A stretch of DNA of 64,000 nucleotides from Strongyloides papillosus (taxonomy: Eukaryota > Nematoda > Chromadorea > Rhabditida > Strongyloididae). Below, in pieces: positions 1 through 12,502 of this stretch. The stretch spans positions 1,674,001 to 1,738,000 of the forward strand of contig SRSI01000013.1 in the NCBI GenBank assembly GCA_005656395.1, given 5' to 3'. The position numbers were made by a program, and so were the translations under genes. The notes below the pieces were generated by a model. The model saw nothing but the letters and a program-made list of their open reading frames with translations, searched no databases and was not told the origin of the DNA. Position 1 is the first letter of the stretch. Each line of letters begins with the position of its first letter.

Positions 1-2185
1 ATACTTGTGTTGGATTTCCACACTATAAAAAAATAGATTTATATTATTTTTCTTTTTCTAATTAGCAAATAGACTTACATCATCTCTTAATTTTTTATCT
101 TTGTCATCGGAAGAACTTGTTGAGGAGGTATGTTGTTTTCCATCATTAGGTAACTGAAAGATAACGGAACCTTTATAGGTGGTTGATGGACCAGGTAATG
201 ATATTTCTGTTGATGGGGTATTATCTGGTAAAGTTATGGCACTTAACTTATTTCCAATTTTCATATGTCCATCCATATCATTTTTTCTATCCATTTGACC
301 ATCAGCTGGATTACTTCTTACCTTTGAAATGGTATTTTTTTTATTATTTGAATATTTAAATGATCTGTTTCTAGCTATAAAATTTATTCCCCTCCTAAAA
401 TTTCTTTCTTTTTCTCTCTTTTCTTTTAAATATGTGTTTGATGTTTTTTGTATTCTAACTAAAGCACTCCTTCCACGATTTGTTCGTATTCTTTGTCTTG
501 CTGATAAGAATATTTTCAAATAGACGATTATCATAACAATTAAAGGTACAAAAAATGACCCGCTTGCTGAGAAGACAACAAATGCCTTCTCAGTTGTCAA
601 TTCACAATAATCTACCAATTCACTTTTAGACCAATCATTCCACCCAATTATTGGAGGAACAGAAATAATTACACTTGCAACCCACACCTAAAAGTTATTT
701 TTTTAACAATTTTTTAGACAATTGTAAATATTTATCTTTTTTTTTATTTTTTAGAATTGAAAACATTTAAATTTTTTGAATTCTTTGAAAATATTTTTTT
801 TTCATTTAAGGGAATTAAAAAAAATATTATTTCTTTGAGTAATTATAGAAAATGAGTAAAACCTACAAGTAATATAATCCAGCAGACAAATTTTAATGTA
901 CGTTTATGGGCATAATTCAGTGGATCATGAATAGCCCAATACCGATCTAATGCAATAGCACAAAGATTTAAAATTGATGAGGTGCATAGTAAGATATCAG
1001 CAGTTGTGAAGAATTGACATAAAGTAAAACCAAAAAGCCATCTTCCATCTACAATGAATATTAATGATAAATTAAATGTAAAAATAGTTATCCAAACATT
1101 TAAAACAAGTCTAACTGTCATCGCATTTATTCTATTTATTTACATTTTTTTAACACTCATAACACAATACACAAATATTTCTTTCTATTATATTATTTCA
1201 AAAAAATTATAATTTTTTATCATTAATTTAAAAAGAAATATTTTTTTCCCTCATTATTCAAATTGACTACTATTTCTTTTTGTTTCAAAAATATAATAAT
1301 ACAAATAATATTATTTTTTTCTTATTTTTTTTGAAAATAAAAGAAACACAAATAATAAACATCGTATTTTTTGCTATAATAAATTAAGGAATTTTATGTA
1401 TAGAAATAACCAACAATATTACATTTTTTAGAATAAAAAAACCTCACAATTAAAGAAATTAACATTTTATTTAAAATAAATAAGAAAATTCGAAATATGG
1501 TAATTTTACTTTTTTTCTTTCTCTTCCCCCTATCTACATTTAAATAATATTATTTTAAATACACCTCTATACATGACTAATGAATTAAAATATTTTTATT
1601 TATATGGAAGAAATGTATTGTAAAAATGTCAAAAATGTGTCTGTGTAAATGGGCATATATTTTTTAAAGAAAAAAAGAATAATGACGCTTAGAAGTGAAA
1701 ACTTTTTGTGTAAATTAAATTTTTATATAATCACAAAATATTTATATAGTTCCGTAATGTGTTACAATAAATAAAATGAAGAAGAAGGTGGAAAAAATAT
1801 ATAATAACAAAAACTTACTTGCCAAAAATTTTGCCACATGGAAAGGCATAACTAATGTTGCGACTGCCAAATCTGAGCATGCCAATGATACAAGAAAATA
1901 ATTTTGAACTTTTTTAAGTGGACGATAGGTAAAGACAGCTACAACAACAAGAATGTTTCCGACAACAGTCATCGTAATAATTACCTATATAAAGCACGAA
2001 GAAAATTATTGTTTATAATAAGGATTTGCTGTGATATTATAGAAGTATAATAAGCTTACCAAGTAGGTTATAGTACCAAGAATCAATTCCGGTAGAGGAA
2101 TGATTGTTTCCTTGAATATGCTTCCATTACCTTGAATACCATGATTTAATAAAGTATGATTAGAAATAGTATTATTTATTTCCAT
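1..2185 (-). CDS. Biogenic-amine (tyramine/octopamine-type) G-protein-coupled receptor, 3' part beyond the window
   Basis: Class A amine receptor in the plasma membrane. Exons on the minus strand: 2185-2060 (ATG, 42 codons), 1984-1819, 1048-867, 687-79, and a probable exon from 22 leftwards; all phases join. The N-terminus has NNT, NHT and NGS glycosylation sites. Visible landmarks are GN at residues 51-52, D80 (2.50), C108 (3.25), D115 (3.32, the amine-binding aspartate), DRY at 132-134, ECL2 C186, and S198, S202 and P206 in TM5 (5.42, 5.46, 5.50). The GWNDW motif before ECL2 is seen in tyramine/octopamine receptors. A long basic third intracellular loop follows (from about residue 225 to beyond 360) and is cut at a GTAAGT donor; TM6, TM7 and the tail are outside. 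A tyra-2-like receptor is my best guess, but serotonin or dopamine receptors cannot be excluded. The 770-nt second intron holds nothing recognisable. Confidence 0.92.
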
Positions 2186-5100
2186 TATATGTTTTATAAT
2201 ATTTATGCCTCCTATGGCAAGTTAAAAAATATATAGCATACTTATAATATAGTCTTCCTTTTGTCGTTCGAAGCCCTAAAGATACGGATATATCAAAGAA
2301 AATGTATATAATATATCTAAATTAAGCTATATGTGTATTGTACACTACAAATTCTATGAAGAAGTAAGTTAAATTTCAAAACGATATAATTGCTTTTTAT
2401 TGTTATATCAAGTAGAAGAACAAGAACCAAAAATAATATGATAATTAGGGTTAAAGATAGATGAATAGTAAGCATACATCCACATAAAAATATTTTTATT
2501 TGTTAATGAATACAAACTTCTAGTAGGAGAGTAGGATGATGAGTGATGTCGTGATTTGTTGTTTCTACAACAATGCAATTAAAATTATACATTATAAATA
2601 TTTTTACCATATTTATGATGTTTATAATATGTGGATTAAAAAAATATACACATTAACATAAGGAGAGATAGAGTAAAAAATGAATTTAAAAGTAAGATTA
2701 TATATATTTTAAATAACATTCAACTATCTATCTCTTTTAAATAGATATTTTTTATTCCTCCCTTAAATGTACTTTTCCATCATATATTAGATTTATAATA
2801 AAACGACATTAACTATATTTTTTTTCCATTAATTTAATAATTATTTACTTAACAAATAACACCATAAAATGGCATAGGATAATCTAATAATATGTTAAGT
2901 TCTTTGATCATTATTATTATAATGAGAATTACTATCAAATGAAAATTTTTGAAGATGGAAAATTCACAAATTATTAATAGGATTTATCAATAATCTTTTT
3001 GATATTTAATTTTTAATGAACAAAAAAAAAGTCTATTATATAGTGTTTGTTAATTATTTTAAACAATGTTTTAAAATAAAATAAAAAATTATTAAAAATT
3101 AAGATTGAAAATCGGTGGAGGGAAAAATAAAAATTGTGATAAGAAAAATTGGGTAACGAAAAAGATGAATTGAGGAAGGGAGGAAAAAATTAATGATAAA
3201 ACAAAAAGTAATGTGAACTTGAAAATGAATTGAAAGGATGTTATGTGATTCATCCTCTTTATCACTTTACGCCAACATGAGAAATATGAGGATAGGAATG
3301 GTACAAATTTGTGTGGATGATGAAAAAAGATAACTTTTTTAGCAATTTTTGAACATAACAAAAAAATAAATAAGTGTTATAGAGGTTCCTGAAATATTGA
3401 TATTTAAGGAGAATGAAACATTAATGATTGTATATTTTTAAGGGTATATTTAAGTAATGAAATAAATGAAAGTATGAAAACAAAAAAATGGGTGGGGCGG
3501 TTTCTTTTGGTTAAAACTCAATAATTTATATAAATTTAGTTAAACAAATACATGACAATTCAATGAATCCTCCCTTCATATGTTCATATCAATCTTTTTT
3601 CATTTATTTTCTATACTTCTTTATCAAGACATATTTTAATTTGTCAAATTTTTTTGAAAAGTGTATGAGAGAGTTTGAGAAAATTTTTAATGATAAACTT
3701 TATAATGAAGGTACCAAAAATCTTCATAAACATGTATATATATCAATTTATCAAAAAATAAAAAGAAATTAAACATTTTTATACCACCTTCTCATGGTAG
3801 GAGAAAAAAATATAGGAAGAGAGATAGGAGAGTGATGGAGGAATATCAATAAAAAATTTTCAAAAAGATAATAAAAGAGGTACTGAAATAAATGAATGTC
3901 GTTATAATCATTATAGATATAACAAAGTTTAAAATAAAATTAAAGTAGATATCCCCATAAGAATAATGGAAGTTATGAAGTAATTAAAATAAAAACTTAA
4001 CAGATTGAAAATAATTTTAATTAAATTAATATAAAGAATAAAAATACAAAAAAATTAAAAAAGTTTAATAAACATATGTGGTCTAATGCTGACAAGGTAT
4101 TTAAAAAAAGTGACTAACTATTTCTATTTATCCATATTTTTGTCAACATATAGTCCCTTAGTTAGGCCAATTTTAATGATACAAATGACTTAAAAAACGG
4201 TACTTTAAAAAATTTTTGTTTTTAAAGAAGGAAAAAAAACTTATTCATGTAAACAAAAATCTAAAAGGATATAAAAATTTCACAAAAGAAAGTTTATCTT
4301 ATATACATTAATTAATTGTATATGAATTCAAAAAATAATTACTAAAACTGTTAGATTTACAGAGAAAAAGGTTTCCTACTACTATTATTTTCTTTTTAAA
4401 ACATTACCCAAATATATATAATAAGCGTCATTAATGAATTCATAGTACGAAAAAGAATATATCGCCAGAAAAATGGCTTATGTCTCAAAGAAATCTTCTA
4501 CTTTCTATAGAAATTTTTCAAAATTAAACATACGTTTTGTTTTTAAAATATCTCGAAAAAGAATACAATTTCAATTAATATTAGTATTTATTTTTTTCAA
4601 GTATTTTTCTTAATCACTATCAAATCTCAAAAATATACCATTTAACTATAATTTCCAAAGTATAAATAAAATATATTTAGAGAATTTCTAAAAACATAAA
4701 GAATATAAATTTTGAGATACTTTAAATATTTTAACAAATATTTATTAACAATATTTTAAAGACAATTGGTTTGATTTAAAATATAAAAATTTTTACAAGG
4801 ACATCTAACTTATTAATATTTTAAGTTATTTAAATAATATAAAATGTTATTGACAGTTAGTTATGATTATTTTCTTTTATCCACATATAGACAAAGAAGA
4901 TTTTCTCTTTCAACAGAACTTATATAATTTAATAAATATACATTTATAAAAATGAATATTCTAAAAATCTTTTTTTTTGACTTTTATATTATTCATCAAA
5001 TGATAATGGGAGAATTGAAAAAGAGAATAAAGGAAAAGATTATTAATTATTAAAGAGAATAGATAAGTAAAAAAGTATTATTCATGTTAATTTTTAATTT

Positions 5101-7242
5101 AATCATTATAAATGATGTCAAATGGAAAAAAAAGGAGAAAATGGTAAAAAAAAAGTTGCTTTTTAATGTAAAGATTTATTTTATGTTTTAAAATAAAAAG
5201 ATTTTAATTTGTGAAGTTTTATCTCTTTATGTTTCAAATATTTTGATGGCTTTCTCCTCATCTATACGCATATATTATAATGAATGATAGAATGTTTTAT
5301 TAAATTTTCTTTAGGGTAATTTTTGAGGAGAAAAAAAAACAAGACACCTTATGATGGAAATGAGATTTGACTTTTACTTGGTAAACTTTGTACTTAAAAT
5401 TGTGAATTTTCTTAATATTAAAAAGAGTATATCCAAAAATGTTCCTGCTTAACATCCCTCTTTTCTTCATGGGTCTTTTAGGATGTATCAAATTTTACAT
5501 CACATCATCTTTCATAAATATGGATAAAACTTTTTATTTTATTTAATAGAAATGTTAATTTGTAAACTTTATTAGATATTGGAATAAAGTATGAATTTAT
5601 TATCATTTGTATAAAAAAGTTTTTTTATCCCTCTCTCTCTTCTTATTTTAATTTCATTGATGAATCTTTTATATCTCTCTCTATCAGAAATAATGTTTTT
5701 ATCATCTTTCAAAGTAAATATTTTTTCACAAATATTATACTATAATTATTATAAAATCAAAAAGTGAAATATAAAAATGTGTTTGTTAAAAATTTCTACA
5801 ACTCAAAAATATTATCGTATTTCCTTTCAAAAGTACACCATATGATAGTATATACTTGACAAAAATTCCATAAATATTAATTTTTATACATAAATAATAA
5901 AAATTTCTTTTTTAAGCTTTTTTGTCCTTTTATTTTATACATAAGAATGGATAAGATAATAGAAAAAAGTGGATATACGTAAGAAGGAAAAAATTTATCA
6001 TTATTTTCTCATATATAATAATGTGAAAACAAAAATTAATGAGGAAAAAAAGAAATATTAATTCGTATGACATTTAAAGAGTCATTAAGATATGAAGGAA
6101 ATGAAAATTAATCTAATCAGTACTGTAAATTGAACTCAGTTTTATAAAAACTATAAATAGTAACATATATTTTGTAGACTAATTGTCATATCATTAGGGA
6201 ATAAAATTTTTATACATATATATTTTTCTTTTTTAAAATATATTTTCTTTGTCAAAGTTTTTATCTCTTATTTTATTATTAAACAAAATTGATAGAATAT
6301 ATCCTAGATGTATTGTATACATTGTTAGTTTTAAAATAAATTCATTTTTTGATAATTACATGAAAATCGTATTAAAAAGGCAATCTGAAAAAAGACAAAA
6401 AGATAGAACAGAACTAACAAGGAGAAAATTTTAAAATATTTCTCTTGTCTTCAACTTAATTAAAACTCCAAACATACTTTTTACATTATAAATTTGTTAA
6501 AAACCTAAAAAGATGGACCTCAAATAATAGTTTTGGCTTTTGTTATCTCAATAAAATTAAATCTTCTGTTTTTAGAAGGAGAATTATATATAAAAATATA
6601 TTTAAAGCACCATAACGTTCAACTATCCTTTAATCGTAAAATTTTTTAATTTTTTCTCTTCTTCTGTATTTATTATTATATATATCAAGTTATTGGTTCC
6701 ATCTACCATATAAAACCATCTAGATACATATATAGATATACCACTGTACTTTTAGTGATGAAAAATATATAAAATATTTTTATAATATAATTTGGTAATG
6801 GGTATCAATTGGTAGAATTGATAAAACTTTGACTAATCATATAATTTTTATTTCTATCATTAGATATCATCTTTCCTCTTCCTTTTCCTCTTTCTAACTA
6901 TTACCATTTTGGTAAAAAAAAGTATATTTCCCTCTATTTTTTATCTTCATATCTATTCATTTTTTATAGATTAAACTTTTAAATGATAGAAAATATAAAA
7001 TTTTATCTTAAAATTTACAAAATATATTAATTCTTGGTTAGATATATAAATATAAAAGTGATTAATATTTATTAACTATCACTTACAAAAATTATTTCCT
7101 TCTTTTTTTTATTTTTTTTCTGTTGTCTCAAGTATATATAAAGATATTTCTATTCTTAAAATAAAAGAACTTTCTTATAAAATCAAATGTCTCTAACATT
7201 TGGTTATATTTAATTATTAAATTAATATTTAAAAAGGAGGAT
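2186..7242. other. Intergenic region between divergent GPCR and K2P genes
   Basis: About 5 kb without a supportable gene. The left half is purine-rich on the plus strand (for example 3110-3310 and 3800-3850) and carries a GC-box-like run at 3490-3500. From about 5.6 kb the plus strand becomes pyrimidine-rich, with a short CT repeat at 5630-5641 and CT tracts at 6650-6670 and 6868-6900. This suits two divergent promoters. Small open frames here (such as 3092-3361 and 3563-3772) are low-complexity and have no family signature. Confidence 0.6.
5630..5641. repeat. Short CT microsatellite
   Basis: A run of about six CT dinucleotides inside a longer pyrimidine-rich stretch that continues to about 5690. 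It lies near the point where strand composition flips between the divergent GPCR and K2P genes. Confidence 0.7.
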
Positions 7243-8619
7243 ATGAAAATGAAAAATATTATTAGGATAATTATATGTCACCTTGCATTATATTGTTTTG
7301 TTATTTTTTATATTGTTGGTGGTGGGTATATTTTTCATTACCTTGAAGGACCTGCTGAGGAAATAAAATATGTTAGAATGAAAGAAAGGTTAAATATTAT
7401 TAAAAATATGTTTGTAAATAGTGTTGCTCTTTCAAATTCAGTAAGTTTCATAATAATATTTTTAAAACTTATTTAACACTACAATAGTCAGACTTTATTG
7501 AAGAGTGCCTTATTAAATTACTTAGTAACTTATCATTAACCCAAACACCTCACGATGCTCATGATATTCAAGAAGCTCTTTCTATATTAATAAACAGCAA
7601 TCAACAATTTCAAAAAAGATGGACATTTGAATCATCAATATTATTTGCTTTTACCATCTTAACAACTATTGGTTATGGTAATTTAGTACCAACAAGTAAA
7701 GGATCACAAATATTTACAATGATATATGGCGCTATAGGTATACCCTTGTTTCTTATAACAATTGCTGATTTGGGAAGATTTTTTAAAACAGCAATACTTT
7801 TTATCTTACAGTTATTTTTCAAACGTCCTATAAAAAAAACTGATAATCAACGATTCTTACGTGAGATTGGTGAAGTTATCCTTGTGGCGTTATTTTTTAT
7901 TGGATTTATTGCTGCTGGTTCAGCTATCCTACCATTATGGGAAAGCGATTTAACATACTTTCAAAGTGTATATTTCTCTTATATGTTAGTTTATAACAGA
8001 AGTTTATCATATATTATTATTTTTTAACCATTTATATTTATCTATTTTTAGGAGTTTAACTACAATTGGTTTGGGAGATATAGTACCCAGAAGGATGGAT
8101 TTTTTGTTACCTACTTTGGTATATATAACAATTGGTTTTTGGTTAACAACAGCATTAGTTGAACAGTTAGCTGATGTCTTTAGATTAGTACATTATTATG
8201 GAAGGCATGTTAGTAATGTTAAAGGTATTACTGTATGGCTAGGTGGTAGAAGACTAAGTGTTGGATCATTAATACAAACAGTATGCCGTCGTGTTGGGAT
8301 GTCTGATCATATTGTTGGGCAAATTAATTGGGATAAAACATTAGATCAAGTATTAAATGGTCAGGCACTTGAATCAATACCTATATTCCCATGGCATTTC
8401 TCTGATTTTATTGAAAGAGATCCACCATTAATTGACTCAAGTCTTGATATAGATGAATTGGAGAGTGCTTATTATTATACAGTACCTACTATATGCAATA
8501 GCCCTGATCATAATATTCAAATGCGTAGAGGGAGTCGTTCAATAATAAGGAATGATTCAAGACACTCAAATTTATCACTACTATTGAATGAGGAAAATGA
8601 AATGTCGTCTCCAGAATAG
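7243..8619 (+). CDS. Two-pore-domain (K2P/TWK-type) potassium channel
   Basis: Plasma-membrane leak K+ channel subunit, expected to work as a dimer. Exons 7243-7440, 7488-7984 and 8052-8619 join in phase to give 420 residues. TM1 is followed by a long extracellular cap with an NLS glycosylation site (80-82). The first pore has TTIGYG at 125-130. TM2 and TM3 follow, then the second pore with TTIGLGD at 235-241; its S-L codons are completed only when the 7985-8051 intron is removed. TM4 ends in a cytoplasmic tail. The extended cap, GNLVPTS after pore 1 and the GxxRLSVGSL-like tail resemble the expanded nematode TWK family. I cannot assign an individual TWK orthologue. The gene is divergent from the GPCR and convergent with the transporter. 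ATG 7243 was chosen as the first start of the open frame; a second in-frame ATG lies at 7249. Confidence 0.95.
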
Positions 8620-9313
8620 ACTTAAAATTATCTGACATAAAAAATGGTATATGAGTATAGAAAAACAAATTAAGATAAGATAATCAATATAGGATAGAAA
8701 ATTTATCATATTAATTAATGTAATATAAAAATATTAACAAGATACGCAACCTCAAAAAAAGTTATTAAAATTTCTTTATCAATAATATAAAAATTATTAA
8801 TTTCTTTAACAAAAACTAATACTTTTTAAATAAATGTATAATATACAAAATCTTTTTAGTAAAATATTAGAATAAATCTAAAAATAGTGCTCCGTAATAT
8901 AATATATATAGTTAATCATGAAATATAACTTTTAAAAGAAAATTGAAGGTGGCAAACATTAATCTATCTTTCATTATTTTAATACATTCATTTAGTTTTA
9001 CAAAGATAATTCCCTAATAAAATAAATTTAAAAAATTATCCATCGAAGTTTTAACCTTCTAGGCATTGATAGATGAAATAAGAAATTTTACCAGTCCATA
9101 CTATTTAATTGTTTGGTAAAATTTTATTAAGTATAATTTTATCAATTCAAAAGATGATAGAGATATTATAACACATTAAAATCTTTGAAAAAATTATTAA
9201 GGAAAATATTAAATCTTGTAAAAAATATGTAGATATACTATTATAATTATAAAATTAAATTTAGATAAAAAAATAAAACATGAGAATTTCCTTTTTTCCT
9301 AGACATTATTGTA
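8620..9313. other. Intergenic region between convergent K2P and transporter genes
   Basis: About 0.7 kb of 3'-flanking DNA shared by two convergent genes. The only structure I see is an 11-bp perfect hairpin, listed separately at 9083-9124. Confidence 0.6.
9083..9124. other. 11-bp perfect inverted repeat (hairpin) with 20-nt loop
   Basis: The arms AAATTTTACCA (9083-9093) and TGGTAAAATTT (9114-9124) are perfect reverse complements around a 20-nt loop. The hairpin sits between the 3' ends of the convergent K2P and SLC46-like genes. The stem is too short for a typical miRNA precursor and could be chance in AT-rich DNA. Confidence 0.6.
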
Positions 9314-10824
9314 TTAGTTAAGCACGTTTAACATTTTGTGAATTTTAAAAGTAATTAATAATGGTATAATATATGTGGTTGCGGTTAAAATATACATAAA
9401 TCCAGAAAAAAATGATAATGTTTTTGGGTAGACAGAATTATATACAGCTGAACTAGCTAATGATGTTATTCCTTGTGTCAATTCAATCATTGAGAAAAGT
9501 CTACCTATAAATTATAGAAAATTAATTTTCTTTAATAAGAAACATAGAAATTTATTACCTTGTTCATCAACAGGTGTATTAATTGAAGCTAGACTTCTTA
9601 AACCTGTAGCAACAAATCTTGTCATCAAATTTGGTATAATAATAATATAAATCCAACTATCACTTGTTATAATAACACTTAAAATCAAAAAAATTATTTT
9701 ATTAAACATTCCAATGACTGCCATAATGTGACTTGGTATATTGAATTGTCGTGTAAGAAAAGGATATATTATTAAAGTACCAATACCGGAAAATAACATT
9801 AAAAAGCCATTGAAGATTCCAAATTTTTTGTCACCCCAAGCAAATTTATAAAGGAAATAGGAAAATTGGATATCATTTATCCCTCCGTAAATAAATAATT
9901 CAAATGCCAAAATGATAAATAGTAATACTAATATTTTTTTTTCCATGCCATCAACTGATAATGGTTTGATAAGATTTTTAAAAAAATTTTTCATTGTTGT
10001 TATCTCATCATTTGATGATGATAACTCAATGTTTTGTATTTCCATTTTTAACGTTACTATTGTATAAATTATACATACTAAATGAATACATAATATAAGT
10101 ATAAAAACATTTGTATATCCTATTTTTTCTCTTATCACACCACTAGTAAATGAACCTAATGTTCCAGCAAAAGCAATTGTTGCTTCATAACGAGAAATTC
10201 TGATACCCCTTTCGCTTACATTGGTATAACGTACGTTGTACGAATTAATTAAACCCATTATTGCTGTAAAACCTCCGCATACACCAAATGCGATATCACT
10301 GATAAGAAGGTAATATGGATTTAATTTTATATCGTCTGTTTGTATAATATAACTAATGTCACCGAGTATTAATCCAAAAAACGGTATCAATAGTGCTGTT
10401 AAACTCTTTGATTTCATATCAAATACTATAATAAAAAAATATTAATTAGTATTATTGATAAGAGAAAGAAAGATAAAGATACATAAATAAAAAACCACTT
10501 TAACTTACATTGTCCTAATATCATTGCTGATATAATTGAAGGTAATATTAAACATAAACTTGATCCAAGATAAACATAATTAGCTTCACTTTGAAATTCT
10601 TTAACATTGTGAATTTCACTTATATTTGTACAGTCAATTGTAATATTCTAAACAAGAAAAATGTAATCAAAATTAGAAAAATTACTTACGTTGAATCTGA
10701 AGCAAACTTTTTCGTAGATTAAGTTTTGAAATATAGGATATTTAAGAAATGATGTAAACATGTACATAAATAATACAGGATCAAGTCGTAAAAAATCCAA
10801 AATCACTGATAAAGTAATAGCCAT
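9314..10824 (-). CDS. Major facilitator transporter, SLC46 (proton-coupled folate transporter-like) family
   Basis: Predicted multi-pass membrane transporter of 443 residues. Exons on the minus strand: 10824-10690 (45 codons from ATG), 10647-10509, 10425-9559 and 9504-9314 (TAA); every phase closes. The N-terminal TM1 and its DPVLFMYMF stretch, followed by a Cys-containing extracellular loop with NIT and NIS glycosylation sites, resemble the SLC46 family. About 12 hydrophobic segments alternate with short loops, and a polar central loop falls near the middle. SLC46 members move folates and other small anions with protons or export related ligands; the substrate here is unknown. A later in-frame Met at about 10417 would remove TM1 and the first exons, so the upstream ATG is preferred. 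The gene is convergent with the K2P gene. Confidence 0.86.
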
Positions 10825-11073
10825 AATTTTGTGAAGTTAAATAAAATAATAGAATTATATATTACCAAGTAAATGTTTTATACGTAGATTGTTTCTCCAA
10901 TTGTATCAAGATTTGTGACAAAGTACAAAATATTATTAAATTTTTATCAACATTTAACCTTCTAGAATATTTTTATTATCGTTAATCTATGACTAAAAAA
11001 CAAGTAGCTAGTTTTGACTCTTATTTTCTATACACATATTGTGAAAACAATAGTAATATTTTAGGTGTTAAAT

Positions 11074-12230
11074 AGGTATTTCCATATTTTATTGATAAAA
11101 GTATTTCTCAGTTTATTAAATATTATCTATCAGTTTGTTTTATGATGATTGCAAAGTTAGTTTAGGGGAAAAAATAAGCTGTAAAGAGCTAAAATTAATA
11201 TTTCACCAATCATAAACGTTAATTTGAGGTGTAAAATATCTGTAGATGTTACATAGTGTACTACATAATTACTGCATCGGTTACCTTATTAATATTACGA
11301 TGTTCTTTAAATAATTATATTCATATAAAAACATAAGTTAGACATTATACGTATTTAAAAAATAATACACAAAATATATTGTTGTTCTTAACTTAGTTTA
11401 ATAGTAATTTGATTAAATACTTTAATTACAGTCAATTATCAAAATACTTTCAATGTGCTAAAAAATCGACGCCAAAATTTTCTACTTATGGAAAAACATA
11501 ACCAGGTATTTCCGTATTTTGTTTATAAGAGTATTTTTAAAATTCATTAAGTACAAACTTTAAGTTAGTTTTGTTAATATTATATACTTATATAACAAAA
11601 AATTATTTTCAGAAGCAATTAATCAAATATTTCATCATTTAAGGGTATTAGTTTTAGTTTATAGTATCTAAATATTTTACACTCTGTATTCTGTTTTAAT
11701 GCGTGCGTTAAAATCTTAGTGATAACATGCTGTATTTACAACAATTTTTTTATTTCAAATATGTGAATTAGACAATATTCAGATGTTTAAAAATAATATA
11801 AAAAATTTATTAATGAAGTCGATAATCTTTTATGTAAATTTTTATTGAAATTAATCATTAAAACATACTTAATATATTAAAAAGTTAAAATTATAATTTT
11901 ATGATCATTTGCAAAAATAACGTGAATATGTATTTTAATATTTCATTGAAAAAAGTATTTTTACGGTTTAATAATCTTTAAGTTTGTTCATTGTCACCAT
12001 ACATTTGTTTAAAGAAAAAAATTGCGAGGGGATGATTAAATTCAATGACTAATCATTCACAAATTTTGTGAACTATAAAATATCTAAGGATCTTACCAAA
12101 CATATATATTTCGTATAAATGAATGGTTCATCTATTTGATGACACTATACCAAGTTTCTAACTTCTTTTAATAAACGTCAAATAATCATTATTTGTCTAT
12201 AAAAAAATTAATATACAAAGGTTATTAATA
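11074..12230. repeat. Diverged tandem repeat, ~430-bp unit, about 2.7 copies
   Basis: Copies begin at 11074, 11504 and 11928, spaced 430 and 424 bp. The first 33 nt of copies 1 and 2 match at about 29/33 and of copies 1 and 3 at about 28/33 without gaps, all ending in AGTATTT. Further landmarks keep the spacing: TTAGACA at 11338 and 11768, and an ATATCT-type block near 11240, 11665 and 12075. Weak similarity just before 11074 hints at a partial copy. No copy has a long open frame. The nature of the unit (non-coding RNA genes, satellite relic or dead transposon) is unknown. Confidence 0.7.
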
Positions 12231-12331
12231 CCCATAACTTGTTTTTATAAAATTTTCCCATTATAATTATTTTTCAAAGTTCCCTTTATAAGTTAGAAAG
12301 TTATCAATTATATTTCTAAAATCGTTCATTA

Positions 12332-12502
12332 CACACACAGCTCTGACACTGAAAAACAATTCGATTTTTGGCAGTACCTTAGACAGAGAAAAGTATGTAT
12401 ATCAAACAATTTAATGAATATAAGTAAAAGAAAAATTTTTTTTTCTTTGTCTAAAAGTACTGCCGAAAATCGGATTGTTTTTCAGTGTCAGAGCTGTGTG
12501 TG
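12332..12502. mobile_element. 171-bp foldback (MITE-like) element with ~60-bp terminal inverted repeats and TA flanks
   Basis: The left terminus starts CACACACAGCTCTGACACTG at 12332 and its reverse complement ends at 12502. About 60 bp of each arm pair with only a few mismatches, around an AT-rich centre of roughly 45 bp. TA dinucleotides directly flank both ends (12330-12331 and 12503-12504), as expected for insertion by a Tc1/mariner-type transposase. It has no coding capacity. Family assignment is inference. Confidence 0.85.

Noticed and set aside
1049..1121. Open frame extending the third GPCR exon upstream, starting at an ATG near 1121
   Set aside because: Joining exon 2 at its GTAAGT donor to this frame breaks the phase, and amine receptors have only a few residues between TM2 and the WxFG motif. 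The TTGTAG acceptor at 1049-1050 gives the expected join.
3092..3361. 89-codon minus-strand open frame
   Set aside because: Low-complexity F/L/K/S-rich translation without a family signature, in purine-biased intergenic DNA.
3563..3772. 69-codon plus-strand open frame
   Set aside because: No recognisable domain, no supporting splice sites, and length expected by chance.
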